Assembly (NCBI RefSeq): GCF_047511655.1
Contig: NC_133390.1
Location: forward strand, 97,595,583-97,659,582
Source of the DNA: Castor canadensis
Taxonomy: Eukaryota; Chordata; Mammalia; Rodentia; Castoridae
Reading direction: 5' to 3'
Length of the DNA: 64,000 bases
Positions within the stretch are counted from its first letter, which is position 1; every line of letters begins with the position of its first letter. This document shows, one piece after another, positions 47,160 to 57,659 of the stretch. The notes beneath the pieces were generated by a model. It did not search any database. It was given only the letters and a program-made list of their open reading frames with translations, and was not told where the DNA came from. A program made the position numbers and the translations under genes.

Positions 47160-47545
47160 TGCCACGACAGTTGCTGGGCTGTTCATACATTCCAATTCAT
47201 CTCTCTTTAGGAATATAACAAGTTTGGACTTCTCCCCCTTTGAAATTAGTCTGGGCCATGACACTTGCTTTAGCTGTGAAATGCAAGTGAAGTGACATGT
47301 TGCTTCTGCCTAGGAGCTTTAAAGAGTCAGTGCACAATGTGCTGTGTTCCCTATTTCTGCCTGTAGGATCATGAAAGCCTGAGTTGAGATGGGGTCCCCA
47401 CCTTCCCAACCCCACCCTCCTACACTGGGAGATGCCCTGAGTGAACAGAAAACTGAAATCACTGAAAATTCTGGGTTGGTTTTACTGCATATCTGGTAGC
47501 ATCCTGACTGAGTAGTTTTATGCATTTGTGTATGACAATAAATAA
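47160..47545 (-). repeat. old LTR-like or MER repeat, family unresolved
   Basis: 'gtctgggccatgacacttgc', 'ttagctgtgaaatgcaagtg', 'gggagatgccctgagtgaac' follow the order of a common ancient mammalian repeat. I cannot name it with confidence; strand by convention. Confidence 0.4.
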
Positions 47546-47739
47546 CAAACTAATCATGTCATTTCACTTTAAAAAATGCATGATGTGGCCTGATTCTGAA
47601 GCAAAACATATGCTTTCAAGTCAATGATTTTCCAATTTGAAAATAATTTTGCAATGCATTTCTATAAGTAATATGAAGGAAGGAAATTATTTCACTCATA
47701 GGAATAAAGTAAATGATGGGATTTTATTGTTTCTTTGTT

Positions 47740-47960
47740 TCTAATATGGTGCTGAGGATTAAAGCCAGTGTCTGACATATGTTAGACAAGAGACCTACCA
47801 CTGTGTTTGGTAGAGCCCCAGTCCTTGGTTGGTTGGTTTGTTTGGTTGGTTTTTTGAGACAAGGTCTTGCTAGATAGCCTAGGCTGGTCTTGAACTTATG
47901 ATCCTTCTGCCTCTGCCTCCTGAGTCCTGGGATTACAAGCATGCACCACCACATCTGACT
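47740..47960 (-). repeat. dimeric SINE (B1-like + ID-like), minus strand
   Basis: 'tatggtgctgaggattaaag' and 'gacaagagacctaccactgt' (ID-like), (GGTT)n linker, then 'aggctggtcttgaacttatg' and 'gggattacaagcatgcacca' (B1-like). Confidence 0.75.
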
Positions 47961-48505
47961 AAACCATGCATTTTTATGAAAGTGATACCTACCACAAGTT
48001 CAGAAAGAAAAGGAACTCTGAGACTCTTAACTGATCCATTCCTGTTTTATTTTGTGTCCATCTGCTGTTGTTATCCAGACAATATTGTGGGTAATGTGAT
48101 TTAACAGACACGTCCCTATGCAGCTATGATGAAAAGCTGTTTAGAAGATTTACACAAGACATGTTAAAACGTAAGTTTCTTCCAATGAATGAAGCATTTT
48201 GTGTTTGTATCCCAAACAGGAAGTTACTTTTCAAAGGGAAGAGACTAAATTATCTTTCCCAAGGCCACACTGGCAGAAACACATACAGGGAAAGAGAGGT
48301 CACAGGTACAGCAAGGAGGTAACATTTTCCTCCAGAACTTTCCTGAACAGATCAGAGCTATTCTACCAAAGGAATTAAGGGTGTCAATGAAGGACTTCTC
48401 AGTTCAAGTAGGCTTAGGATTTGGGGCCAGAATTCAAACATCCCACAGAAAAGAGAAAAGAAACACCAAAATAGCAAAGCACTCACATCTTAAAAACTGC
48501 TAACA
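47961..48505. other. unassigned sequence
   Basis: No gene recognised. 48220-48290 may be a weak MIR core ('ctttcccaaggccacactgg'). Confidence 0.35.
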
Positions 48506-48507
48506 GG

Positions 48508-48622
48508 GCTGGAGATGTGGCTCAAGTGGTGGAGTGCCTGCCTAGGGTGCTTTGAAGCCTGAGTTCAACCTGCAGTAACACACACACTCACACACACTCG
48601 CAACACACACACCCACACACAT
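48508..48622 (+). repeat. ID-like SINE with (CA)n tail
   Basis: 'agggctggagatgtggctca', 'gtgcctgcctagggtgcttt', 'ctgagttcaacctgcagtaa', then a CA-rich microsatellite (48577-48621) where an A tail would be expected. Confidence 0.85.
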
Positions 48623-48805
48623 GAACAGAATTCTCTCTTATGTAGTGGTCTCTGCGGATATACATAAAATGTGGTATACGTGTGCATATGCATTTATATG
48701 TATTCGTAGTCTAAGTACAATTGCTCTCAAAAATCATTTTGGCATCCTTAAAAAGTTCTAAGTATCAGAATTTTTCTGGGTATTATTATATAGAAATGTA
48801 AAAGC

Positions 48806-48990
48806 TGTGCGCCAGTGACTCACACCTGTAATCCTTGCTATTCAGGAGGCAGAGATCAGGAGGCTGGTGCTTCAAAAGTCAACCAGGGCAAATAGTTCAT
48901 GAGACCCTATCTCAAAAAAAAAAAGCCCATCACAAAAAAGGGCTGGTGGAGTGGCTCAAGTAGTAAGAGCGCCTACCTGGAAGTGTAAAG
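48806..48990 (+). repeat. dimeric SINE, 3' truncated
   Basis: 'gtgactcacacctgtaatcc', 'atgagaccctatctcaaaaa', 'aaagggctggtggagtggct'. The ID-like half stops after 'cctacctggaagtgtaaag', before its 3' end, with no A tail. Confidence 0.85.
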
Positions 48991-49420
48991 ATATCTGAAC
49001 TGATGGACTATTTGTGTGACTATTACAGTCAAGATTCTGGTCCCAGAACGGCATAAGCATAGCTGTCGATCACCTTTACACCTTATGTCTCTGCTAAAGG
49101 ATGCTCTTCTCTGTGTTGTTCTTGTGGGGTGAAGAGCTGTGGCTAAAGCATGAGTGATTTGTTTATTTGCTGTTGAAATATTTATAAAGGCCTCAGTGTG
49201 ACTAATACAGAAAAAAAATCAAATAACAAAGAAATTGTAGGAGAATTATAGTTAGAAATAGGTAATGAACTTGGGCTTGAATTTTTAAAATATCAACAAA
49301 CAATGTTTACATATAAGAGAAATATTGGAAGAACATGCATATTCAGATTGTTTCAACTTTGCTTTTAAAGTCATTTTGAATGAGAATATAAGGAAATTTT
49401 GCTTTTCAAAAACTAGACTA
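48991..49420. other. unassigned sequence
   Basis: Nothing recognised. Confidence 0.4.
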
Positions 49421-49423
49421 TTG

Positions 49424-49508
49424 GGCTACAGCTTGTGGTAGAGCACTTGCCGACCTCTCATGAGACTTGGCTTGATCCCCAGCACTGCAAAAAAAGAAAA
49501 GGAAAAGG
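49424..49508 (+). repeat. monomeric ID-like SINE
   Basis: 'cagcttgtggtagagcactt', 'tggcttgatccccagcactg', A-rich tail. Closer to a classical rodent ID element than to the ID half of the dimers. Confidence 0.75.
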
Positions 49509-49677
49509 AAACTCAGATTATTAGATTACTTCTTCGCTAGATTTTACATACTCACTGAACATACTAGGTAGTGCAATTGAGTACAAAGCTCTACTTCTGA
49601 AGAATATAATAAAGAAACAAGAATGCAGGTTCAATTTCTTTTCCTGTAAGTAAAGCAGGCATAATATCTATGAGTAC

Positions 49678-50548
49678 TGGGGATTGCTTTTTTTTAAAAA
49701 TTAATTTATTTTTATTATTCATATGTGCATACAATGCTTGGGTCATTCCTCCCCCCTGCCCCCACCTCCTCCCTTATCACCCTCCCTGCCCCCTCCTTCT
49801 CCCCCCCCACCCCCTCGATACCCGGCAGAAACTATTTTGCCCTTATCTCTAATTTTGTTGAAGAGAGAGTATAAGCAATAATAGGAAGGAACAAGGGTTT
49901 TTGCTAGTTGAGATAGGATAGCTATACAGGAGTTAACTCGTCTTGCTTTCCTGTGCATGTGTGTTACCTCTAGGTTAATTCTTCTTGATCTCACCTTTTC
50001 TCTAGTTCCTGGTCCCCTTCTCCTATTGGCCTCAGTTGCTTTTAAGATATCTGCTTTAGTTTCTCTGCGTTGAGGGCAACAAATGCTAACTAATTTTTTA
50101 GGTGTCTTACCTATCCTCATATCTCCCTTGTGTGCTCTTGCTTTTATCTTGTGATCAAAGTTCAATCACCTTTTTATGTTTGCCCTTGATCTAATGTCCG
50201 CATGTGAGGGCGAACATATGATTTTTGGTCTTTTGGCCAGGCTAACCTCACTCAGAATGATGTTCTCCAATTCCATTCCACCAGCGAATGATAACATTTT
50301 ATTCTTCTTCATGGCTGCATAAAATTCCATTGTGTATAGATACCACATTTTCTTGATCCATTCATCAGTAGTGGGGCATCTTGGCTGTTTCCATAACTTG
50401 GCTATTGTGAATAGTGCCACAATAAACATGGGTGTGCAGGTGCCTCTGGAGTAACCTGTGTCACAGTCTTTTGGGTATATCCCCAAGAGTAGTATTTCTG
50501 GATCAAATGGTAGATCAATGTTTAGCTTTTTAAGTGGGGATTGCTTTT
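49678..50548 (-). mobile_element. young 5'-truncated L1, minus strand
   Basis: Flanked by TGGGGATTGCTTTT at 49678-49691 and 50535-50548, a perfect 14-bp duplication. The body (49692-50534) starts with the T-rich tail and C-rich antisense 3' UTR, then the last part of ORF2 (minus frame 50567-50166). Key peptides include LDLPF-like LNIDLPFDP and [14 protein letters not shown]. Compared with the full-length L1 ORF2 it lacks residues K and W of a FAGKWMELE motif and has an altered end, so it is a close but not identical copy. Non-functional because the 5' four-fifths are absent. Confidence 0.92.
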
Positions 50549-50576
50549 GATGGTTCTTATGTCTCATTAAAAATAG

Positions 50577-51366
50577 CTAAGATTGATAATAGCCGCTCCT
50601 CTGCCAGTGGGATCTGAGGCCAGCTGGTGCAGAGAATCTCCACTTCATGTTAAACGGAGAAACGAGGAGGGCCCCGGGGCCGCCAGTGGCTGGCACCCAT
50701 ACGGCTTGGGAAGACGCAGACCAGGTGAGCTTCGCGGTACCGCGGTAGCCCCACAGACAAGCCTGGGCCAGAGCAGCATAGCCCCTGGACAGACTGACCT
50801 CCACCCAGGAAAAAAAACAGAAACTGAGTAATAAGCAGTAAAAACAGTTAAGACACGCTGGAAAGAGGGTGGGGCGCCCTGAGCGCTGAAGATTGGGGGA
50901 AGGGAACCCTTCCCGGGACTGTAAATAAACAAGCCAGGCGGGCCGGAGAGGCTCTGGCGGGAGCGGGGCGTGCGCCCAGCAACCAGGAGCAGGAAAGCTT
51001 GTGAGAGGAGGGAAGACCCACTTCCCACGTGAACTGTAAACAAACATGGCAGCAGGCAGGAGCAGCAGCACCACCCAGTAAGCAGGAGCAGGAAAGCTTC
51101 TGAAAGTGGCAGTGGGAGGAAAACTTCAGAGGAGAGGGGGGAAGACCCACCTCCCACATGAACTGTAAATAAACACGCAGGCCTGACAATGCGGGAGCAG
51201 TGTCACCTTTCCCAGTGCTTGGAAAGGGGAAAGCCTGTAGCAGAGGCTCCCACACAGGAGAACTCTGAGCAAACAAAGCCTGTGGGACCAGGTGAGTGCT
51301 AAGCTCACCCCAGAGATCTGCATAAATAACGCCGCCAGCTACAGGCTGAGAGCAGCAGGCAGGCAT
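50577..51366 (-). other. overlapping antisense open frames in the L1 5' UTR
   Basis: Three minus-strand frames of 165, 170 and 172 codons (50577-51074, 50645-51157, 50848-51366) overlap in different frames. Each is rich in Leu, Pro, Ser and Gly and begins with a hydrophobic segment. Because the DNA is a tandem repeat, the frames share peptide phrases such as FLLL and SSPL types. Position is analogous to primate L1 ORF0, which is also antisense in the 5' UTR, but the sequences are unrelated as far as I can see. Probably a by-product of GC-rich repeats; translation is unproven. Confidence 0.3.
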
Positions 51367-51519
51367 GCCACAGTTGCAGATACCACTCTCAGAACTGTCT
51401 CCAGAAGCTTTTTTTTCTTTTTCTCCCTACCTTTGATGAGAGAACAACCGAATTACACCTGCAAGCCGAAAAACTTACTGAGACTGTATTGCATTTGAAC
51501 TTGGGACACTTGGTGGGGC

Positions 51520-51561
<42 letters not shown>

Positions 51562-52080
51562 TGTGGTGTGTAGTTTTGTTCTACTTTATGCATCTCCTTT
51601 GATGAGACAACTACAGAACAACATCTGAGGCACCAACTCCAGGACTAGAGATTGAGACGGACACCCAAATTATTAAGACTGAAACTGCATTGCATATAAA
51701 CTTGGAAGTTTTTTGGGTTTTTTTTTTTAATTCTCTATTTTCCATTTTATTTTAATTCATTTTTATATATAGATATTACTTTCATTTACTTATTTTTTTT
51801 TTTATCTTTGATTTTCAATCCTCTCTCTGTCTCTCTAATGTCTGTTCGGCTTACTGTTGATTAGTACACTAACACTCCCTGTTTATACCTTTGAAACTCT
51901 CTTGTCTGATACCTTGTTCTGCTTTCTCCCTCTTGTCTGTATATTTGTTTTCCCCTTTTCTTTAACTTCTTGCTTTCCATCTCAGCTCACTCTTCCATTC
52001 TAAATATTACCATTGTTATTATTACAAGCTAGAAAATACTTAATTGCACACAGTACAGGGACAGTAACAACACCAAGGAC
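50585..52080 (+). promoter_or_regulatory. 5' UTR / internal promoter of the young L1
   Basis: About 1.5 kb, GC- and CpG-rich at the start (six CpGs within 45 bases near 50702-50746) and AT-rich toward ORF1. A repeated unit anchored on 'actgtaaataaac'-type sequence recurs at 50918, 51033 and 51162, each followed by 'ggagcaggaaagctt'-like and 'gaagacccac'-like phrases, giving spacings of 115 and 129 bases. A (TG)n microsatellite sits at 51522-51560. Known: L1 5' UTRs hold an RNA polymerase II promoter and often an antisense promoter. No transcription data are visible here. Confidence 0.7.
51522..51560 (+). repeat. (TG)n microsatellite inside the L1 5' UTR
   Basis: About 19 TG units between the monomer-like part and the AT-rich part of the 5' UTR. 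Confidence 0.97.
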
Positions 52081-52081
52081 A

Positions 52082-53285
52082 ATGACGGGAAGACAGAAAA
52101 AGCAGGGAAACCAGTTTCCCCACAGCAAAAAATTAGTACAGGAACCAGAGGGGAATGAAGAGAACAGAAACTCAGAGCCAGACTCCAACAAAATGAAGAT
52201 AAACTATGCCAAAGGACCCAATGAAGCCTACAAGAATAATTTAAAAGAAGACATACTACAAGTACTCAATGAGAATTTTATAGAGATGATACTGGATAGG
52301 GTCAACCAAAATGTACAGGAGACACTCAAGAAATTCCAAGACAATAAAAATAGAGAATTTGAAAAAGCAAAAGAAGAAATAAAGGAAACCATAGAAGCAC
52401 TGTATAAACACCAAAGTGAAAGAGAGAACACAATGAATAAACGGATAAATGAACTCAGGACAAAAATAGACAACATTAAAGAAGAAAACTGCCAGGATAT
52501 GGAAAACCTCAGAAAAAAGAACAAAACAGAACTGCAAAACAAAACGGAAGGCCAATCCAGCAGAATAGAACAAACAGAAGACAGAATCTCAGAACTTGAA
52601 GATGAAATGGTAATTAAAGGAAAAACCGAAGAACTATTAATTAAACAACTCAAGACCTGTGAAAAGAAAATGCAAGAACTCACTGACTCCATCAAAAGAT
52701 CAAACTTGAGAATCATGGGCATCAAAGAAGGAGAAGAGGTGCAAGCGAAGGGAATGCGTAATATATTCAACAAAATAATAACGGAAAATTTCCCAAATCT
52801 AGAAAAAGATATTCCCATACAAATGCAAGAGGCCTCCAGGACACCAAACAGACCAGATCAAAATAGAACTACTCCACGACATATCATCATTAAAACAACA
52901 AGTTCAGAAACTAAGGAAAGAATATTGAAGGCTGTAAGAGAGAAAAAACAAGTAACATACAAAGGTAAACCCATCAAAATCACAGCAGACTTCTCAACAG
53001 AAACATTAAAAGCAAGAAGAGCGTGGGGTGAGATTTTTCCGGGCACTGAATGAAAATGACTTCAACCCCAGGATACTCTACCCAGCAAAGCTATCATTCA
53101 AAATAGATGGAGCAATAAAAGTCTTCCATGATAAGCAGAAACTAAAACAATATGTGACCACAAAGCCACCATTACAAAAGATTCTGCAAAGGATCCTGCA
53201 CACAGAAAGTGACACCCAACTTAACCATGAAAAGGCAGGCAGCACCAAACCACAGGATAAGAAAAAGCAAGACAGTAGAGAGTAA
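52082..53285 (+). pseudogene. ORF1 (L1): L1 ORF1 (RNA-binding chaperone), single-base frameshift
   Basis: Start chosen at 52082 (MTGRQKKQGNQ), the L1-like N terminus; the frame is also open upstream from an ATG at 52013. In order: a basic N terminus, a long Lys/Glu-rich coiled coil (residues about 50-205) for trimerisation, an RRM region from about residue 207 (SNLRIMGIKEGEE), and a C-terminal domain with KGKPIKITADFSTETL. After ARRAWGEIF (about residue 317) the frame runs into a stop at 53051-53053. Sequence from 53028 in the +1 frame continues the C-terminal domain (PRILYPAKLSF) to a stop at 53283-53285. The break is one extra base in the TTTTTCC run near 53033-53040. Known role: nucleic-acid chaperone that coats L1 RNA. 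The intergenic gap to ORF2 is 50 bases. Confidence 0.93.
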
Positions 53286-53335
53286 CATCAAGTTAGGTAC
53301 ACACAATCAAACCTTCAAACAACTAAGACAACTAA

Positions 53336-56300
53336 ATGGCAGGAATCACCACATACCTATCAGTACTAACACTTAATGTTAATGGACTTAATTCACCCAT
53401 CAAAAGACACCGTTTGACAAAATGGATTAAAAAAGAAGATCCAACAATTTGTTGCTTACATGAGACTCATCTCACCAACAGCAATAAGCATATGCTTAGG
53501 ATGAAAGGCTGGAAGAAGATTTACCAAGCCAATGGCCCCCGAAAACAAGCAGGAGTAGCAATACTTATCTCTGACAAAGTAGACTTCAAACCTACATTGA
53601 TCAAACAAGATAAAGAAGGACATTCCATACTAATAAAAGGGGAAATAGACCACAAGGAAATAATAATCATCAATCTGTACGCACCCAATGTCAACGCACC
53701 CAATTTCATCAAACATACCCTGAAAGACCTAAACGCATATATAAATGCCAACACAGTGGTTGTGGGAGACTTTAACACTCCATTATCATCAATAGATAGG
53801 TCATCCAAACAAAAACTCAACAAAGAAATCCAAGATCTAAAATATGCAATAGATCAAGTGGACCTAGTTGATGTCTACAGAACATTTCATCCAACCTCTA
53901 CACAACATACATTCTTCTCAGCAGCCCATGGAACCTTCTCCAAAATAGATCATATCCTAGGGCACAAAGCAAGCCTCAGCAAATATAAGAAAATAGAAAT
54001 AATACCGTGCATACTATCTGACCACAATGCAGTAAAAGTAGAACTCAACAACAAAAGTAAAGACAAAAAACATGCAAACAGCTGGAAACTAAATAACTCA
54101 TTACTTAATGACGAGTGGATCATCGATGCAATAAAAGAGGAAATTAAACAGTTCCTGGAAGTCAATGAAAATGAAAACACAACCTACCGGAACCTATGGG
54201 ACACAGCTAAGGCAGTCCTCAGAGGAAAGTTTATAGCCATGAGTGCATATATTAAAAAGATTGAAAGATCCCAAATCAATGACCTAATGATACATCTCAA
54301 ACTCCTAGAAAAACAAGAACAAGCAAATCCCAAAACAAATAGAAGGAGAGAAATAATAAAAATAAGACCTGAAATCAATGAAATAGAAACCAAAAAAACC
54401 ATACAAAGAATTAATGAAACAAAAAGTTGGTTCTTTGAAAAAATAAACAAGATCAATAGACCCCTGGCAAACCTGACTAAAATGAGGAGAGAAAAAACCC
54501 AAATTAGTAGAATCAGGAATGCTAAAGGGGAGATAACAACAAACACCATGGAAGTCCAGGAAATCATCAGAGACTACTTTGAGAACCTATATTCAAATAA
54601 ATTTGAAAATCTAAAAGAAATGGACAGATTTCTAGATACATATGATCATCCAAAACTGAACCAAGAGGAAATTAATCACCTGAATAGACCTATAACACAA
54701 AATGAAATTGAAGCAGCAATCAAGAGTCTCCCCAAAAAGAAAAGTCCAGGACCTGATGGATTCTCTGCTGAATTCTATCAGACCTTTAAAGAAGAACTGA
54801 TACCAACCCTCCTTAAACTGTTCCATGAAATAGAAAGGGAAGGAAAACTGCCAAACACATTTTATGAAGCCAGTATTACACTTATCCCAAAACCAGGCAA
54901 AGACACCTCCAAAAAGGAGAACTATAGGCCAATCTCCTTAATGAACATTGATGCAAAAATCCTCAACAAAATAATGGCAAATCGAATTCAGCAACACATC
55001 AAAAGGATTATTCACCACGACCAAGTAGGCTTCATCCCAGGGATGCAGGGGTGGTTCAACATACGAAAATCAATAAACGTAATAAACCACATTAACAGAA
55101 GCAAAGACAAAAACCACTTGATCATCTCAATAGATGCAGAAAAAGCCTTTGATAAGATCCAACATCATTTCATGATAAAAGCTCTAAGAAAACTAGGAAT
55201 AGAAGGAAAGTTCCTCAACATTATAAAAGCTATATATGACAAACCTACAGCCAGCATTATACTTAATGGAGAAAAACTGAAACCATTCCCTCTAAAATCA
55301 GGAACCAGACAAGGATGCCCACTATCTCCACTCCTACTCAACATAGTACTGGAATTCCTAGCCAGAGCAATTAGGCAAGAAGAAGGAATAAAAGGAATAC
55401 AAATAGGTAAAGAAACTGTCAAAATATCCCTATTTGGAGACGACATGATCCTATACCTTAAAGACCCAAAAAACTCTACTCAGAAGCTTCTAGACATCAT
55501 CAATAGCTATAGCAAGGTAGCAGGATATAAAATCAACATAGAAAAATCATTAGCATTTCTATACACTAACAATGAGCAAACGGAAAAAGAATGTATGAAA
55601 ACAATTCCATTTACAATAGCCTCAAACAAAATCAAATACCTAGGTGTAAACCTAACAAAAGATGTGAAAGACCTCTACAAGGAAAACTATAAACTTCTGA
55701 AGAAAGAGATTGAGGAAGACTATAGAAAGTGGAGAGATCTCCCATGCTCATGGATTGGTAGAATCAACATAGTAAAAATGTGTATACTCCCAAAAGTAAT
55801 CTACATGTTTAATGCAATTCCCATCAAAATTCTAATGACATTCATTAAAGAGATTGAAAAATCTACTGTTAAATTTATATGGAAACACAAGAGGCCACGA
55901 ATAGCCAAGGCAATACTCAGTCAAAAGAACAATGCAGGAGGTATCACAATACCTGACTTCAAACTATATTACAAAGCAATAACAATAAAAACAGCATGGT
56001 ACTGGCACAAAAACAGACATGAAGACCAGTGGAACAGAATAGAGGATCCAGATATGAAGCCACACAACTATAAGCAACTTATCTTTGACAAAGGAGCTAA
56101 AAATATACGATGGAGAAATAGCAGCCTCTTCAACAAAAACTGCTGGGAAAACTGGTTAGCAGTCTGCAAAAAACTGAAACTAGATCCATGTATATCACCC
56201 TATACCACGATTAACTCAAAATGGATCAAGGATCTTAATATCAGACCCCAAACTCTTAAGTTGATACTAGAAAGAGTAGGAAATACTCTGGAGTTAGTAG

Positions 56301-57163
56301 GTATAGGTAAGAACTTTCTCAATGAAACCCCAGCAGCACAGCAACTAAGAGATAGCATAGATAAATGGGACCTCATAAAACTAAAAAGCTTCTGTTCATC
56401 AAAAGAAATGGTCTCTAAACTGAAGAGAACACCCACAGAGTGGGAGAAAATATTTGCCAACTATACATCAGACAAAGGCCTGATAACCAGAATATACAGG
56501 GAACTTAAAAAACTAAATTCTCCCAAAACTAATGAACCAATAAAGAAATGGGCAGGTGAACTAAACAGAACTTTCTCAAAAGAAGAAATTCAAATGGCCA
56601 GAAAACACATGAAAAAATGCTCACCATCTCTAGCAATAAAGGAAATGCAAATTAAAACCATGCTAAGATTCCACCTCACCCCTGTTAGAATAGCCATCAT
56701 CAGCAACACCACCAAAAACAGGTGTTGGCGAGGATGCGGGGAAAAAGGAACCCTCTTACACTGTTGGTGGGAATGTAGACTAGTACAACCACTCTGGAAA
56801 AAAATTTGGAGGCTACTTAAAAAGCTGGACATCGATCTACCATTTGATCCAGCAATACCACTCTTGGGGATATACCCAAAAGACTGTGACACAGGTTACT
56901 CTAGAGGCACCTGCACATCCATGTTTATTGCGGCACTATTCACAATAGCCAAGTTATGGAAACAGCCAAGATGCCCCACCACTGACGAATGGATTAAGAA
57001 AATGTGGTATCTATACACAATGGAATTTTATGCAGCCATGAAGAAGAATGAAATGTTATCATTCGCTGGTAAATGGATGGAACTGGAGAACATCATTCTG
57101 AGTGAGGTTAGCCTGGCCCAAAAGACCAAAAATCGTATGTTCTCCCTCATATGTGGACATTAG
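53336..57163 (+). CDS. ORF2 (L1): L1 ORF2: endonuclease and reverse transcriptase, intact
   Basis: 1275 codons, the same length as human ORF2p, with no stop or frameshift. Endonuclease (residues 1-240): N14 in [10 protein letters not shown]43 in CLHETH, D145 and N147 in VVGDFN, D229/H230 in SDHNAV, all standard positions. Reverse transcriptase (about 500-770): [27 protein letters not shown] (first palm aspartate), [11 protein letters not shown], and the active-site box [10 protein letters not shown] with D702/D703. Human-type L1 has FADD, so residue 701 is Gly here (GGA codon). C-terminal cysteine motif C1130-X3-C1134-X7-H1142-X4-C1147 is present ([19 protein letters not shown]). The protein nicks target DNA at T/A-rich sites and primes reverse transcription. 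It would be translated from the bicistronic L1 RNA after ORF1. Activity cannot be judged from sequence; the Gly701 change is the main doubt. Confidence 0.97.
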   Translation: MAGITTYLSVLTLNVNGLNSPIKRHRLTKWIKKEDPTICCLHETHLTNSNKHMLRMKGWKKIYQANGPRKQAGVAILISDKVDFKPTLIKQDKEGHSILIKGEIDHKEIIIINLYAPNVNAPNFIKHTLKDLNAYINANTVVVGDFNTPLSSIDRSSKQKLNKEIQDLKYAIDQVDLVDVYRTFHPTSTQHTFFSAAHGTFSKIDHILGHKASLSKYKKIEIIPCILSDHNAVKVELNNKSKDKKHANSWKLNNSLLNDEWIIDAIKEEIKQFLEVNENENTTYRNLWDTAKAVLRGKFIAMSAYIKKIERSQINDLMIHLKLLEKQEQANPKTNRRREIIKIRPEINEIETKKTIQRINETKSWFFEKINKINRPLANLTKMRREKTQISRIRNAKGEITTNTMEVQEIIRDYFENLYSNKFENLKEMDRFLDTYDHPKLNQEEINHLNRPITQNEIEAAIKSLPKKKSPGPDGFSAEFYQTFKEELIPTLLKLFHEIEREGKLPNTFYEASITLIPKPGKDTSKKENYRPISLMNIDAKILNKIMANRIQQHIKRIIHHDQVGFIPGMQGWFNIRKSINVINHINRSKDKNHLIISIDAEKAFDKIQHHFMIKALRKLGIEGKFLNIIKAIYDKPTASIILNGEKLKPFPLKSGTRQGCPLSPLLLNIVLEFLARAIRQEEGIKGIQIGKETVKISLFGDDMILYLKDPKNSTQKLLDIINSYSKVAGYKINIEKSLAFLYTNNEQTEKECMKTIPFTIASNKIKYLGVNLTKDVKDLYKENYKLLKKEIEEDYRKWRDLPCSWIGRINIVKMCILPKVIYMFNAIPIKILMTFIKEIEKSTVKFIWKHKRPRIAKAILSQKNNAGGITIPDFKLYYKAITIKTAWYWHKNRHEDQWNRIEDPDMKPHNYKQLIFDKGAKNIRWRNSSLFNKNCWENWLAVCKKLKLDPCISPYTTINSKWIKDLNIRPQTLKLILERVGNTLELVGIGKNFLNETPAAQQLRDSIDKWDLIKLKSFCSSKEMVSKLKRTPTEWEKIFANYTSDKGLITRIYRELKKLNSPKTNEPIKKWAGELNRTFSKEEIQMARKHMKKCSPSLAIKEMQIKTMLRFHLTPVRIAIISNTTKNRCWRGCGEKGTLLHCWWECRLVQPLWKKIWRLLKKLDIDLPFDPAIPLLGIYPKDCDTGYSRGTCTSMFIAALFTIAKLWKQPRCPTTDEWIKKMWYLYTMEFYAAMKKNEMLSFAGKWMELENIILSEVSLAQKTKNRMFSLICGH

Positions 57164-57643
57164 ATCAAGAGCAAACACAACAAGGGGATTGGACTATGAG
57201 CACATGATAAAAGCGAGAGCACACAAGGGAGGGGTGAGGATAGGTAAGACACCTAAAAAACTAGCTAGCATTTGTTGCCCTTAACGCAGAGAAACTAAAG
57301 CAGATACCTTAAAGCAACTGAGGCCAATAGGAAAAGGGGAATAGGTACTAGAGAAAAGGTGAGATCAAAAAGAATTAACCTAGAAGGTAACACCCACGCA
57401 CAGGAAATCAATGTGAGTCAATGCCCTGTATAGCTATCCTTATCTCAACCAGCAAAAACCCTTGTCCTTCCTATTATTGCTTATACTCTCTCTACAACAA
57501 AATTAGAAATAAGGGCAAAATAGTTTCTGATGGGTATTGAGGGAGAGGAAGGGAGGGGGCGGAGTGGGTGGTAAGGGAGGGGGTGGGGGCAGGGGGGAGA
57601 AATGAACCAAGCCTTGTATGCACATATGAATAATAAAAGAAAA
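57164..57643 (+). other. 3' UTR of the young L1 with G-quadruplex-prone block
   Basis: About 480 bases after ORF2. 57541-57600 is a G-rich strand with many runs of three to six G separated by short loops, characteristic of L1 3' UTRs. Polyadenylation signal AATAAA at 57632-57637 and a tail of about 9 A that merges with the target duplication. Confidence 0.85.
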
Positions 57644-57659
57644 AAAAATAGCTAAGATT

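Larger units (their letters stand above)
50569..57659 (+). mobile_element. young full-length L1 retrotransposon with 16-bp target duplication
   Basis: AAAAATAGCTAAGATT flanks the element at 50569-50584 and 57644-57659, without mismatch. The body is about 7.06 kb: CpG-rich 5' UTR with tandem units (50585-52080), ORF1 (52082-53285, one frameshift), ORF2 (53336-57163, intact), a 3' UTR of about 480 bases with a G-rich block (57541-57600), AATAAA at 57632 and a short A tail. Perfect duplications, retained CpGs and a 1275-codon ORF2 mean recent insertion. L1 copies itself by target-primed reverse transcription: ORF1 binds RNA, ORF2 nicks DNA and reverse-transcribes. As written the copy could not make complete ORF1 protein, so it is probably not autonomous unless the extra base is a sequencing error. 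Confidence 0.97.

Noticed and set aside
50166..50567. 133-codon frame that looks like a conserved protein
   Set aside because: It is the C-terminal end of L1 ORF2 in a 5'-truncated copy, already covered by that element.
52228..52818. 196-codon minus-strand frame opposite L1 ORF1
   Set aside because: Exact shadow of a Lys/Glu-rich coding strand, giving a Ser/Phe/Leu-rich translation; no independent support.
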